DNA from: Methanomicrobium antiquum
Lineage (GTDB): Archaea; Halobacteriota; Methanomicrobia; Methanomicrobiales; Methanomicrobiaceae
Direction: 5' to 3'
Assembly (NCBI RefSeq): GCF_029633915.1
Contig: NZ_CP091092.1
Location: 2,170,001-2,234,000, forward strand
DNA: 64,000 bases
Position numbers and translations under genes: made by a program. Under the pieces are notes generated by a model. It had not been told where the DNA came from and did not search any database. It was given only the letters and a program-made list of their open reading frames with translations. Of this stretch, positions 41,922-51,194 are shown in pieces; within the stretch, counting starts at the first letter, position 1; every line of letters starts with the position of its first letter.

Positions 41922-42941
41922 TTAGGAACGCCTTCTAATAAGAGATACTACAAATAAAATTGAGAGCAGAGCAATGAAGATAAAATAACCACTTCCTAAA
42001 GCAGGTGTCTGTGATGTGGTTTTTAAGTCATCACCTTCATTTTCTGCAGTCGCTTCTGTTGCAGGCGGCATTGTCCGGAAAGGAGTGACTTCTGCCTCTT
42101 CCTGTGTCTCTGCCGGTTTCTCTGTCACTGCCTCTGCAAGTGTAAATTCGGCTGTATATTCAGCAGATCCGTCATCCTTAGAGATTTTAAAGATATAAAA
42201 ATCTGGTTTTAGATTTGATGTATCCACAGGAACTTCCCATGAATTTTCGTCACCGCCCGGTATGACTGTGACTGTTCCTGACTGGCCTGTAAACTCTGAT
42301 GATGTGGTCTTTGATGTCGGCTCAAAAGAGGCTGAATAAAGCTCATAAATTAATTTTTCACCATCGGCGATATTGGTCTGGCCTGATATCATAAGGTTGT
42401 CGCCGATGAAATAGGTCTCCTTTGGAGTAAACCTAATCCATGGTTCAGAGATGTAAAATTCAGTTGAGGTGTAGGTATCATCTATATCAGGTGATGTAAG
42501 CATCCTCATAAGTGCATTTGCAGCAGCGCTTCCCTGTAATTTTCCGGAGCCATCTATTATGAATGAATTTCCGGCCGATGAGACAACAGAGGTCTGACCT
42601 GTCTCAGGAGTATCATAAGATACGTCTGCGTCAAAGACGCCGTTGTACATAGGGTGCTGGACTATGCAGAAATACTGGCCTGATGCCATGTTCTGAGTTG
42701 TGCTTTTGGATATTTCATATGTGTATGTATTTCCGGTCACTGACTGCGTCTCGCGTGTCCAGTAATTAGGGCCAAATACCCAGAATGCAAGACCTTCCTG
42801 TGGACTTCCTGTAACCCCGCCTTTTATATAGACAATATCGCCTTTTGCAACATTGTCTGATGCACAGACTGTCTGTGAAAAAAGCATTAAAGATACAATA
42901 ACAGACAGCAGAACAATTTTTTTTATTAGATTTTTTTTCAT
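41922..42941 (-). CDS. DUF3821-type S-layer/surface protein with C-terminal anchor
   Basis: 339 residues. Signal peptide (LLSVIVSLMLFSQTVCA), DUF3821-like domain (GDIVYIKGGVTGSPQEGLAFWVFGPNYW ... GQYFCIVQHPMYNGVFD ... LMRMLTSPDIDDTY), a beta-sandwich (FTPKETYFIGDNLMISGQTNI), a Thr/Glu/Pro linker and the anchor GYFIFIALLSILFVVSLIRRRS. This domain is typical of Methanomicrobiales surface proteins. Outward-facing; likely part of or attached to the S-layer. Confidence 0.85.
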   Translation of the reverse strand: MKKNLIKKIVLLSVIVSLMLFSQTVCASDNVAKGDIVYIKGGVTGSPQEGLAFWVFGPNYWTRETQSVTGNTYTYEISKSTTQNMASGQYFCIVQHPMYNGVFDADVSYDTPETGQTSVVSSAGNSFIIDGSGKLQGSAAANALMRMLTSPDIDDTYTSTEFYISEPWIRFTPKETYFIGDNLMISGQTNIADGEKLIYELYSASFEPTSKTTSSEFTGQSGTVTVIPGGDENSWEVPVDTSNLKPDFYIFKISKDDGSAEYTAEFTLAEAVTEKPAETQEEAEVTPFRTMPPATEATAENEGDDLKTTSQTPALGSGYFIFIALLSILFVVSLIRRRS

Positions 42942-42963
42942 TCGATTAATCCCCTCATTAATT

Positions 42964-43067
42964 TGCTATAAAAATCAAAATACCTGATAAACTTATCATC
43001 ACTTTTTGTGTGATGAAAAAAGCTCATCATGTACGTTTTACATGTAAGTTACGAAGTAACTTTCATA
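42964..43067. repeat. REP-like repeat, A plus B part
   Basis: TTGCTATAAAAATCAAAATACC, CATCACTTTTTGTGTGATG, AGCTCATCATGTACGTTT and CATGTAAGTTACGAAGTAAC. Fills the gap between two leftward genes (42941 and 43110), directly upstream of the DUF3821 gene, so it could affect its promoter or end the previous transcript. Confidence 0.7.
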
Positions 43068-43109
43068 TAAAATTATTTATATTCTTAAATGATTTCTCAA
43101 TTAAGGGCA

Positions 43110-44840
43110 TCAGGATAATTCAGGCTTTTCGGAGGCTGATGAGACCATAGCAGATATCTCTCCTTTTGCATTTTTAAGGAATGTGTTGTGCCACACAACC
43201 TCTGCTTCTGTTCCGTCCTTTCTTAAAATCCGCCCCTTCTGGCCTGATTTAGGAATGCAATCACCGTTTATCGCCTGTTCAAAGCCGGTTTTAAGATCAG
43301 CTCTTAAACTCTGCGGAACAACGGTTGAGAACCAGTCTGCACCTAAAATTTCATCCTCCGTGTAGCCTAAAATGAAACAGCCTTTTTTATTGAGGCTTTC
43401 AATCATCCCGTCTTTGTTTACAACCGCAATCATAACGCCTGCAACGTCAAGATAGCTCTGGGACTGATCACGCTGTGCAATAATCTCCTCTTTTGCACGG
43501 TTCTGCTCGGTTACATCCTCTGCTATTGTCATAATGTATTCAAGCTTTTCATCAGGCCCTGATATCGGTACTTTTCTCACACTTAAATCCCTCCTTTCAC
43601 CTGAACCTGATTTTGCAGTTATCGGCGGCAGGAATGCAGGCTTTAGTGTTGACAAGACCTCTCTGTCTCCCGATACGAAATATTCTGTAATTTTATCCGG
43701 GAAAAGCTCACAGCCCATTTTTCCTATGCATATATTATTGTCCAAATCAAAAAATTCCTCCGCAGCTTTGTTAAAAAAGATATATGTTCCGAATTTGACC
43801 TCTTTTACAAGAACCATGGATGGAATGTTCTGAACGATTGAATTTAAAAAAGATTTCCATTTAAAGAGGCTTTTCATCGCATTATCCCTTACAGAGATAT
43901 CACGACATACAACCCTGTATCCTGTCAGGTCTCCAATATTATCAAATTTTGGACAGATACTCAGCTCAAGTTTTACCCGGCTTTCAGGACTGTTCTTTCT
44001 AATTAATGTGCATTCTGTAAGTTCAGCTGTTCTTTTTGTCTTTGCTTCTCTCATCGATTCCAAAAAATTCTCTGATGACACATCATCAAGATAATCAAGA
44101 AGAGAAAGGCCTATAAGCTCATCTGCCGGTTTTTTTATTATATCAGCACTTTTCGGGCTTGCGTAGAGAAAAACTCCTTTTGTATCGATATTCCATATTG
44201 CATCGTTTATCTCTTCTACAAGAGATCTGAAGTTATGCTCACTCTCTAAAAGTGCTTCTCTTGCACGGTGCTGTTCGGTTGTATCCTCAAGCATCAGAGT
44301 GATTCCAGGAGATGAGTCATTTAGTACAGTCGGGATTATTCTTATTCTGTAATAGCGCTCATCATCAATCCGGACAATTTTTATTTCATCAACTGTCTCT
44401 TCGCCTTCGAGTGCAACTCTTATCCTGTCATTTATTACCGGATGATCAAAACCTACAAGGGGGGAGTCTCTGAGCTCTTTTCCGATAATATCACTGCGCT
44501 CTACATTCAAAAGGCTACAGAGAGAATCGTTTACCTGAACAACTTTTAATTCATTGTCAATCACAGCAACCATATCAGATGAGAAGTTAAGCATCGCAGA
44601 TACCGGCGCACGCTGGGATATAAAGAAAACCTTGGCTTTTCCATAGGTTTTCATGTCAACCTGACCTGATATTCGGAGCATATCAAGATATCGTGATACA
44701 GTGTTTCTGTTTACGCCAATCTTTGCCGCAATGTCGGATACAGAGAGGCCGCGTGGGTTTTCCTTTAATGTGCTTAGAATTCCTGACAGTTCATCTGCGT
44801 AGTTGTCCATACTATACAGATTTAGGTTATTATGAAGCAT
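43110..44840 (-). CDS. HTH-PAS one-component regulator with multiple PAS domains
   Basis: 576 residues. N-terminal winged helix at 12-70 (GILSTLKENPRGLSVSDIAAKIGVNRNTVSRYLDMLRISGQV), then four PAS-like units: MLNFSSDMVAVIDNELKVVQVN; FRSLVEEINDAIWNIDTKGVFLYA; SIVQNIPSMVLVKEVKFGTYIFF; VAGVMIAVVNKDGMIESLNKKG. PAC tails such as LTGYRVVCRDIS and LEYIMTIAEDVTEQ link them. No kinase domain. DNA binding directly controlled by the PAS sensors. Start could instead be the ATG ten codons later. Target genes unknown. Confidence 0.85.
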   Translation of the reverse strand: MLHNNLNLYSMDNYADELSGILSTLKENPRGLSVSDIAAKIGVNRNTVSRYLDMLRISGQVDMKTYGKAKVFFISQRAPVSAMLNFSSDMVAVIDNELKVVQVNDSLCSLLNVERSDIIGKELRDSPLVGFDHPVINDRIRVALEGEETVDEIKIVRIDDERYYRIRIIPTVLNDSSPGITLMLEDTTEQHRAREALLESEHNFRSLVEEINDAIWNIDTKGVFLYASPKSADIIKKPADELIGLSLLDYLDDVSSENFLESMREAKTKRTAELTECTLIRKNSPESRVKLELSICPKFDNIGDLTGYRVVCRDISVRDNAMKSLFKWKSFLNSIVQNIPSMVLVKEVKFGTYIFFNKAAEEFFDLDNNICIGKMGCELFPDKITEYFVSGDREVLSTLKPAFLPPITAKSGSGERRDLSVRKVPISGPDEKLEYIMTIAEDVTEQNRAKEEIIAQRDQSQSYLDVAGVMIAVVNKDGMIESLNKKGCFILGYTEDEILGADWFSTVVPQSLRADLKTGFEQAINGDCIPKSGQKGRILRKDGTEAEVVWHNTFLKNAKGEISAMVSSASEKPELS

Positions 44841-44914
44841 TACTTATTGCTTTCGTTATTGCTCTGTTCAATGATTCTTTCAATGCAAGATTCAATGCAA
44901 GGCGTTAGACAGAA

Positions 44915-45289
44915 GATTTAAATATTGTTACCAACACATATTATTTGCAATACCAGACCTGATATTTAATGGCTCTGGGAAAAAACCTCTACGACCGTCT
45001 TTGGATTTATAAATTCAAAGACAAGATGAAGCCCGATTACCCCCCCAAGGGTCTTCATCCCGTCTGCTAATATCAGGCAGACGGATAATCTTAAATGCAG
45101 AAGTTGATTGCGCCTCCGAAACATCGTGATTTAAGGCACACATATTCCGTAACTCAAAACGAATTCAAAAAACATCCATAATTTCCTCCAGTAACCCGCA
45201 GAATGCAACACTACCATAAATGGGTTCATAAATGACAGTAAAGCTATACCTCTCTACTGTCTTATCAAAAAAAGGGATGTTTCGGAGGC
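44915..45289 (+). ncRNA. Candidate structured non-coding RNA (or folded mobile element)
   Basis: A TATA-like GATTTAAATATT (44915-44926) precedes a chain of perfect or near-perfect stems: CCAGACC/GGcTCTGG (44953-44978), GTCTTTG/CAAAGAC (44997-45022), GATGAAG/CTTCATC (45025-45059), CCGTCTGC/GCAGACGG (45060-45084), GACAGTA/TACTGTC (45234-45261). A 14 bp inverted pair GCCTCCGAAACATC (45112-45125) / GATGTTTCGGAGGC (45276-45289) encloses the last part. No ORF. A run of CCCCCCC sits in one loop. The 5' start ~25 bases after TATA fits a transcript. RNase P and SRP RNA motifs were not found. Confidence 0.4.
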
Positions 45290-45403
45290 ATATACCCCCT
45301 TATGTCAATAAAAGATACATAAATTGCTAAACCAGCAAAAATTGCAAAACCAATAAACAACACACGTATCTGATAAAACTGAAATTTCACCTTAAAAAAA
45401 ATA

Positions 45404-45452
45404 GTCAGGTTAGCACCACAAACCTGACCTTTCCCGGATTTTATCCGGTTTT
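45404..45452 (+). terminator. Two hairpins with T-run, possible terminator
   Basis: GTCAGGTT/AACCTGAC (45404-45411, 45421-45428) followed by CCGGAT-TTT-ATCCGG (45434-45448) and TTTT. It could end a rightward transcript from the folded region at 44950. Archaea mostly use T-runs, so the stems may have another purpose. Confidence 0.35.
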
Positions 45453-45485
45453 AACACTCCTTAAAATTTAAGCAAATTTTGGTTT

Positions 45486-45550
45486 TACATGAAAGTTACT
45501 TCGTAACTTACATGAAACTGTTGCATGAAATATAATTTCATGGACGTTTT
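45486..45550. repeat. REP-like repeat, B unit
   Basis: TACATGAAAGTTACTTCGTAAC, TTACATGAAACTGTTGC, CATGAAATATAATTTCATG and GACGTTTT. Same as the B part at 33000-33062. Upstream is the candidate ncRNA region; 45551-45661 is T-rich with no gene. Confidence 0.7.
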
Positions 45551-45661
45551 TATTCAATTTTGAACTGATTTTTTTTGGCTTTAATTTATTCTCAGTTTTT
45601 ATTCATTTTTAATTGATTTATTTTTAGGCTTTATTCAGTCCCGGTTTTGATTAATTTTTTG

Positions 45662-46963
45662 TCAATTTTTTGTCTGAGTTATTTTTATTTTTTTCTGCTG
45701 AGTTTTTCCGGCTGAATAAAGAACAAAGCAGAATCCTGCAAATATGGCTGTGATAACTCCAAATCCACAAGATTTTTGTTCTCCTGCCGTGTCAGGAGAT
45801 GTTTTTATAATCATACACTCGTTTGTTATCTGATCTGTTCCTGAAATCAAAAGACCATTATCGGATGTTATCTGAAGGGATGAGATTCTTACATCTCCAT
45901 AATTTTTCGTCCAGAGTTTTGAGCCTTTATTATCAAGCCTTATTATCAGATATTCAGTTTTGTCAGTTATTTTATCATATCTGTCTGCAAGGAGATAGTA
46001 TCCGCCATCAACGGCGGCTTTTATATGGTAGATTACATCAGCTGTTGGTACACGAATTTTTGACAGTTCTTCCCCGTCATTTCCAATAATAAAAACAGAT
46101 GCCTGATATATGCTGTTATCTTCTGATAATGCAATCCGGTCTTCTTTTTCTTCCACAAGTGCAGCGGCATAATTGTTATTTTCAAGCGGAATTATCGAGA
46201 TTATCATGCCGGAGTCGTCAAAGCTGTACTGGGCAGACCAGATTATCTCTCCATTTTCATCGGTTTTCATCATAAAACTGCGGTAATTTTCAGTATAGAT
46301 TATCGGGTTTATGTATCCGCCGATTATAAAATTACCATCAGGTGTTTTTTGAACTGATGTCAGCCTGTACTGGCCGCCGCCTTTTGGAGTTCCCAATGTT
46401 TTATTCCAGAGTTCTTCTCCTTTTACACTTATCATTGTAAGAAAAGACTGGAAAAAATCACCGGTCATTAAGACATTGCCATTATCAGAAACCTCAATAG
46501 AGCTTATGACACCAACAGGCTGATGATATGTCCATTCAATGTTGCCCAAAAGATCTGTTTTTATAAGATTCTCACCATCTGTAAAAAGATACAAACCGCC
46601 GGTGGGGGATTCTTCAACAAATTTTATTGAACCATTCTCATCTCCGCCAGGAATACTTGTTTTTGATACAATATCGCCTGTATTTGAGATAAAAATAAGC
46701 TCCCTTCCTTTAACACCATGTCCGCCGGCGACATAACTTCCATCGGAAAGTTCCCATACAGAATTTATTTTTTCATCCCCTGAGAAGGACTTCATCCATT
46801 CATATGAAGGACCGTTCTGGTTGTCCGGAGACGCACAAAGGCCTGCAGGAATAAGCATACAAATGGCTGATAAAATCAAAACTGACAAAAAAATCCTCTT
46901 AAAGGCAGAATCCCCTAAAAAAGAATCTTTTAAGAATATTAGATCGAAATTTGCATATTTCAT
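45662..46963 (-). CDS. Secreted PQQ/beta-propeller-like surface protein with anchor
   Basis: 433 residues. Signal peptide near residues 20-45 (IFLSVLILSAICMLIPAGLCA), a long repeat region with motifs such as VWELSDGSYVAGGHG, VQKTPDGNFIIGGYI, QITSDNGLLISGTDQ and FMMKTDENGEIIWSAQY, typical of seven-bladed propellers, and a C-terminal helix (FGVITAIFAGFCFVLYSAGK) with Lys tail. Outward-facing surface protein of unknown partner. An alternative start nearer the signal peptide (for instance at KRIFLS) lacks an ATG, so the first ATG is kept. Confidence 0.75.
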   Translation of the reverse strand: MKYANFDLIFLKDSFLGDSAFKRIFLSVLILSAICMLIPAGLCASPDNQNGPSYEWMKSFSGDEKINSVWELSDGSYVAGGHGVKGRELIFISNTGDIVSKTSIPGGDENGSIKFVEESPTGGLYLFTDGENLIKTDLLGNIEWTYHQPVGVISSIEVSDNGNVLMTGDFFQSFLTMISVKGEELWNKTLGTPKGGGQYRLTSVQKTPDGNFIIGGYINPIIYTENYRSFMMKTDENGEIIWSAQYSFDDSGMIISIIPLENNNYAAALVEEKEDRIALSEDNSIYQASVFIIGNDGEELSKIRVPTADVIYHIKAAVDGGYYLLADRYDKITDKTEYLIIRLDNKGSKLWTKNYGDVRISSLQITSDNGLLISGTDQITNECMIIKTSPDTAGEQKSCGFGVITAIFAGFCFVLYSAGKTQQKKIKITQTKN

Positions 46964-47067
46964 ATAGTCCCCATCCTAACTATCCACATAAGTCTGTTTT
47001 TTAAATATTTTTTAGATCTTTTAATTTTTTTGAGTTTAATTTTTAGATTTTTTGGACTCTTAGATTT

Positions 47068-47130
47068 ACCATGAAAACGTTCATGAAACACAACATGAAA
47101 AATTAGTTTCATGAATGTTTTTTGAATTTT
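47068..47130. repeat. REP-like fragment in the 46964-47493 gap
   Basis: CATGAAAACGTTCATGAAAC, then CATGAAAAATTAGTTTCATG and AATGTTTTTTG, matching the B-unit stems. The rest of the gap is AT-rich. No gene seen. Confidence 0.5.
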
Positions 47131-47439
47131 TAATTTTAGAGGTTTGGAGGTTTGAAATTTTGGATATTCTGGATTTTTTAATTTTTTTGATTATTTACGA
47201 ATATTTCATGTAGATTTAGGCGAAAAGATATATTATTACTTCTCCCGCCGCCTGATTATCTGATAGTTTAGTAATTTTGATAATATATAATTATAGAGTT
47301 GAAATAATCATTTTTGATTTAAAAAATTAGTCTCCTGATAAAAATATGACGCAATATAGAAATAATCGGGATTAAATTCTAAAATAAATACAAATCTTCC
47401 TGAAAACGATAATCGGATAGTTATCCTGTACACCCGGGT

Positions 47440-47477
47440 TTATAAACTCCCGTCCACAGAATTAATGATATTTAAGA
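47440..47477 (+). promoter_or_regulatory. Promoter elements of the GAPDH gene
   Basis: Two TATA-like sites: GTTTATAAACT at about 47438-47448 and ATATTTAAG at 47468-47476. The second is ~22 bases before the ATG at 47494 and no purine-rich ribosome site precedes that ATG, so a leaderless transcript is likely. Confidence 0.45.
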
Positions 47478-47493
47478 CCCATACAGATATGCA

Positions 47494-48516
47494 ATGATAA
47501 AGGTTGCAGTCAACGGGTACGGAACCATCGGAAAGAGGGTTGCAGATGCTGTCTTTGCGCAAAAAGACATGGAGTTAATCGGAGTTTCCAAGACAAGACC
47601 AAGCAGTGAGGCACTTGTTGCCAACATTAAGGGTTATCCCCTGTACATAGCAGACATTTCAAAAAAGGAAGCATTTTCAAATGCCGGAATAGAAGTAGCC
47701 GGAACGGTTGAAGAGATGATAGCCGCATGCGATGTTGTTGTGGATGCAACACCGGGCGGAATCGGTGCAAAAAATAAAGAACTGTACCAGAAATACGGGA
47801 AAAAGGCCATCTGGGAAGGCGGAGAAGCACACGAATTAGCAGGATTTTCGTTTAACTCTTCCTGCAACTACAAAGACGCTTTAAACCGGCAGTTTACAAG
47901 GGTTGTATCATGCAACACTACCGGACTATGCAGAATAATACAGGCAATAAATGCCGAGTACGGAGTTAAAAAAGTTCGTGCAACAATGGTTCGGAGAGGC
48001 GCTGACCCGGGAGATCCAAAAAGAGGCCCGGTTGACGCAATTGTCCTAAATCCGGTCACAATACCTTCACATCACGGACCTGACTTACAGACTGTTCTTC
48101 CGGAAATTGACATTGTTACAACTGCTCTTGTTGTGCCGACAACATTCATGCACATGCACATAATCCAGATGGATCTTATGAAAAATGCATCAGTAGAGAG
48201 AGTCCTTGAGATAATTAAAAATCATCCAAGAATGGGCCTTGTAAAAAAAGGTCTTGGAATCACAAGCACTGCCGAACTTAAGGAATATGCATCAGATCTT
48301 GGAAGGCCGCGTTCTGATCTTTGGGAATCCTGTATATTTGAGGAATCTGTATCAGCAACAGACAACGGCGAACTATATCTCTTCCAGGCGATTCACCAGG
48401 AGGCAGATGTCGTAGTCGAAACAGTGGATGCAATAAGGGCAATGATTGGAGAGGTCTGCGATGCTGAAACATCAATCAAAATTACAAATGAATCACTTGG
48501 ATTTAGTCCGATTTAA
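47494..48516 (+). CDS. gap: Type 2 (archaeal) glyceraldehyde-3-phosphate dehydrogenase
   Basis: 340 residues, full length. N-terminal nucleotide fold KVAVNGYGTIGKRVADAV, then DVVVDATPGGIGAKNKELY, catalytic Cys in RVVSCNTTGLCRII (about residue 140), and RRGADPGDPKRGPVDAIVLNP, HHGPDLQTVLP typical of the archaeal NAD(P)-dependent form. Acts in the cytoplasm in sugar synthesis or breakdown, interconverting glyceraldehyde-3-phosphate and 1,3-bisphosphoglycerate. Single gene, high-quality codons. Confidence 0.96.
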   Translation: MIKVAVNGYGTIGKRVADAVFAQKDMELIGVSKTRPSSEALVANIKGYPLYIADISKKEAFSNAGIEVAGTVEEMIAACDVVVDATPGGIGAKNKELYQKYGKKAIWEGGEAHELAGFSFNSSCNYKDALNRQFTRVVSCNTTGLCRIIQAINAEYGVKKVRATMVRRGADPGDPKRGPVDAIVLNPVTIPSHHGPDLQTVLPEIDIVTTALVVPTTFMHMHIIQMDLMKNASVERVLEIIKNHPRMGLVKKGLGITSTAELKEYASDLGRPRSDLWESCIFEESVSATDNGELYLFQAIHQEADVVVETVDAIRAMIGEVCDAETSIKITNESLGFSPI

Positions 48517-48853
48517 ATCACGAGGGTTTAAATTCAAAAACCACAGGATTTAATAATGATGAATTTCCCGGCAATTTGAATCTTATATATGAAACAAATT
48601 TAAATAAACCCTTTTTTGTTCAGCAAAATCTAAATAAAAACAAAATATGCATTAATACCAAAATACAATGAAAAATTTTTAAAAATGCAACAACATACAA
48701 AAGAAATTCTTTATCTGAAAAGATAAATTGTATTCCTTTTTATTGAATTATTTCAGGTTCCCCTGATGGCTGAAATTGAGAAATTTCTTCTCTTATGGCA
48801 CGGAAGTATCATTTACCCCTAAATCCGAATCTGATTTTTCATATCAATTGTTG

Positions 48854-48873
48854 CATGAAGCAAATGCTTCATG
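48854..48873. repeat. Palindrome in the 48517-49098 gap
   Basis: CATGAAGCA-AA-TGCTTCATG, perfect 9 bp arms, with AACGTACTTTCAT after it, resembling the end of REP-like B units. The remaining ~580 bp between gap and the methyltransferase stop shows no ORF or other signal I can support. Confidence 0.5.
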
Positions 48874-49098
48874 AACGTACTTTCATTTAACCCCCCATTG
48901 ATTAAAATGAAGATCAGATGTGGTTTAATAAACATTTTTTATGATGATTCTATTAGCACAACCATCCTGTTTATGTGAGCTTAAAATCCATATAAAGATT
49001 TGCATAACAAATCTGAAATGCAGAGTTTGTTAAAGATTAGTCTTTTACAGATAAAAAAAACAAAAAATTCTTTTAGATTTGGTTTTACATGGTAAATA

Positions 49099-49956
49099 TC
49101 AGACAAAGTTGCTTATATAATCCTGGCCTTCATGATCCCAGTGAATCAGGGCCTGGCGAATCCTTGATTTAAGAACAAAGCGGCCGTTATTGTCAGGGAT
49201 TAAATTCTCCCTGAAATATTCATATGCACACTCTCTCTCCTCATGGGTTATTCTTCTGTTCAAAAGCGCTTTTGAAACGGCATCTTCTGTTCCCATGAAG
49301 GTCTCCTTCCAGTCATATTCAACAATTTTGACATCTGCAAATATGCCCATATCATGCAGAATATTTAAAAGGCAGATATAATCAGGATAATGAGGTTTTT
49401 TTACATATTTTTTGCCCATAGACTCTGCAACATACCTCAAAAGGTTGTCCTCATGCCTTTTTTTTGCAAACCAGAATATATAGATGTCTCTTTTTGATGC
49501 ACGATGAAGTTTGTCAAGCGCCCATGCGGCATCATAAAAACCCATGGAAAAAGCTGACAATACAACATCATGCGGAGACATATCCTTTTTTAAACAGACA
49601 TCCTCCCATTTTTTCTGGACATAACGGCAGTTTGACAGATTTGCCTCTGCCATATTGTCGCGAAGATACATGAGCATCCTTGCAGAAGAGTCAACTGCAG
49701 TTACATACTTTACTTTTTTTGCAATCGGAACTGCCAGCCTGCCTGTTCCTGCACCGACATCCAAAACAGTATCATCAGGCCGTAAATCAAGAAGTTCAGT
49801 GTCCAAAAGTGCGATTTTGTAATTTTCATGGACGGAACTGTCATAATAATCCGCTCTTTTATCCCAGATACACCCTGCATCCTCCTGAAACTCCATAGAA
49901 TAGCGTTTTCTAACAGCAAGCTTCCATAGTTCGTTGTAATCAATAATCCTCCCCAT
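49099..49956 (-). CDS. SAM-dependent methyltransferase
   Basis: 285 residues from ATG 49956 (a TTG 21 bases upstream is also in frame). Motif I TVLDVGAGTGRLAVPIAKKV, motif II VTAVDSSARMLMYLRDNM, motif III/IV HDVVLSAFSMGFYDAAWALDKLHRA and WFAKKRHEDNL. The N-terminal FQEDAGCIWDKRADYYDSSVH is common in small-molecule methyltransferases that, in methanogens, sit near corrinoid or metal-related genes. Substrate unknown. Same strand as the radical-SAM-like gene next door (124 bp gap). Confidence 0.82.
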   Translation of the reverse strand: MGRIIDYNELWKLAVRKRYSMEFQEDAGCIWDKRADYYDSSVHENYKIALLDTELLDLRPDDTVLDVGAGTGRLAVPIAKKVKYVTAVDSSARMLMYLRDNMAEANLSNCRYVQKKWEDVCLKKDMSPHDVVLSAFSMGFYDAAWALDKLHRASKRDIYIFWFAKKRHEDNLLRYVAESMGKKYVKKPHYPDYICLLNILHDMGIFADVKIVEYDWKETFMGTEDAVSKALLNRRITHEERECAYEYFRENLIPDNNGRFVLKSRIRQALIHWDHEGQDYISNFV

Positions 49957-50100
49957 AAACACATTCCCAAATCGCAAAAAACCAAAACCGGTAAAAACAT
50001 CCGGTTAAATTATTCATTACTTTTATTGTTAATAAGACTAATTGAGCCGGGAGAAATTTTATTTTTTTAAAAAAGAGATTTATTATAAATTTAAAGAGTC

Positions 50101-51048
50101 TTATCGTTCGAAATTTTCAGAAAAGGCCAAATCGTCGTTGAAATTCTCTGATGGCAGATGCAATGTGAAAAAATTTGAATCTTTATAATTATTGATATAT
50201 TCGGGTTTTAAAGACTTAAAAGGTGTTTTTATATTTTTTCCATTAATTGGGCAGATTGTTGAATAACCTGAAATCTCTGAAGCAATATCTCTGAAAAGCT
50301 CATTTGCACCGGATTTTTTTCCTTCAATCTCCGGATTTTTTATTAAAAGGCCTTTTTTTGCGATACCCTGCCTGTCAAGTACAAGATCTCCTGTCTGTCT
50401 GTACATCTCCCTTAAAGAGTTGCAGACAGCATCAGGAAAATCAGGCATATCACTTAAATTTTCATAAATAAGACCATTTGGTCTTTGATAAAACATACCA
50501 AAATCAACAATATAAATATCTGCAATTCTGTCGAGAAGATGAAGGGTTTCGGGCCGCTCATATCCGGAGGTTGTGTATACAATCGGTATTTTAAGGCCCA
50601 TTGCCACAGCCTCCTTAACAGCGCCGATAATCTGCGGAATGAAATGTGTCGGAGAGATAAGATTTATATTATGACAAAGACTGTCCTGAAACATCATCAT
50701 AATTGCAGCAAGTTCTGATTCGGTGCACAAAACCCTTTCTCCCGATGATTTGTGCATAAATTTTTCAGCCACGGCTTCTGATGAACCATAATCCAAAAAT
50801 TCAATTGCGCCTGAACCGCGATTTCCAAAAATAGCACGCGAATCTCCGTACAATACTCTGTAGGAAGCAATAGATGGCAAAATGCCGTTTTTACAGTGCC
50901 CGACCTTTCCCTCCACCCTGTCTGCACCGCACTTTTGCGGACACAAATGACAGCAGTGAAGGTTAAGCCGCGCCTCCCATTCCCGCTCCGTTAAGACACC
51001 GGATTCAAATAATCTTATATAAGATGCAATATTTTTGTTTCTCTGCAA
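50101..51048 (-). CDS. COG1313-like radical SAM homologue lacking the CX3CX2C site
   Basis: 315 residues. N-terminus LNLHCCHLCPQKCGADRVEGKVGHCKNG is the Cys-rich lead of the COG1313 / PflA-related radical SAM family, followed by the expected GxRGSGAIEF. Where the family has SGCNLxCxFCQN, this protein has LDYGSSEAVAEKF, with no cluster-binding Cys triad. Later parts (IPIVYTTSGYERPETLHLL, ADIYIVDFGMFYQRP) fit the family barrel. So it is probably not a radical enzyme but may keep a substrate- or metal-binding role through the N-terminal Cys. Might be a regulator or scaffold. Confidence 0.65.
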   Translation of the reverse strand: MQRNKNIASYIRLFESGVLTEREWEARLNLHCCHLCPQKCGADRVEGKVGHCKNGILPSIASYRVLYGDSRAIFGNRGSGAIEFLDYGSSEAVAEKFMHKSSGERVLCTESELAAIMMMFQDSLCHNINLISPTHFIPQIIGAVKEAVAMGLKIPIVYTTSGYERPETLHLLDRIADIYIVDFGMFYQRPNGLIYENLSDMPDFPDAVCNSLREMYRQTGDLVLDRQGIAKKGLLIKNPEIEGKKSGANELFRDIASEISGYSTICPINGKNIKTPFKSLKPEYINNYKDSNFFTLHLPSENFNDDLAFSENFER

Positions 51049-51194
51049 AATATCCCCCCTCCCTTTGATTTGCAGATACGCATTTCAGTTTGTGAACTTT
51101 ACCTATGCTCTAATGCTAAAAAAAATTATCGCATCTTATTTTTAACAGTTCTCTATGGATAAATTTAAAGCTCATAAATTCTTTCTTTATTCTA

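Noticed and set aside
44915-45452. RNase P RNA or SRP RNA
   Set aside because: Conserved cores (GAGGAAAGTC, ACAGAA; GTAACC, GGAAACC arrangement) were looked for on both strands and not found, so only a generic ncRNA candidate is reported.
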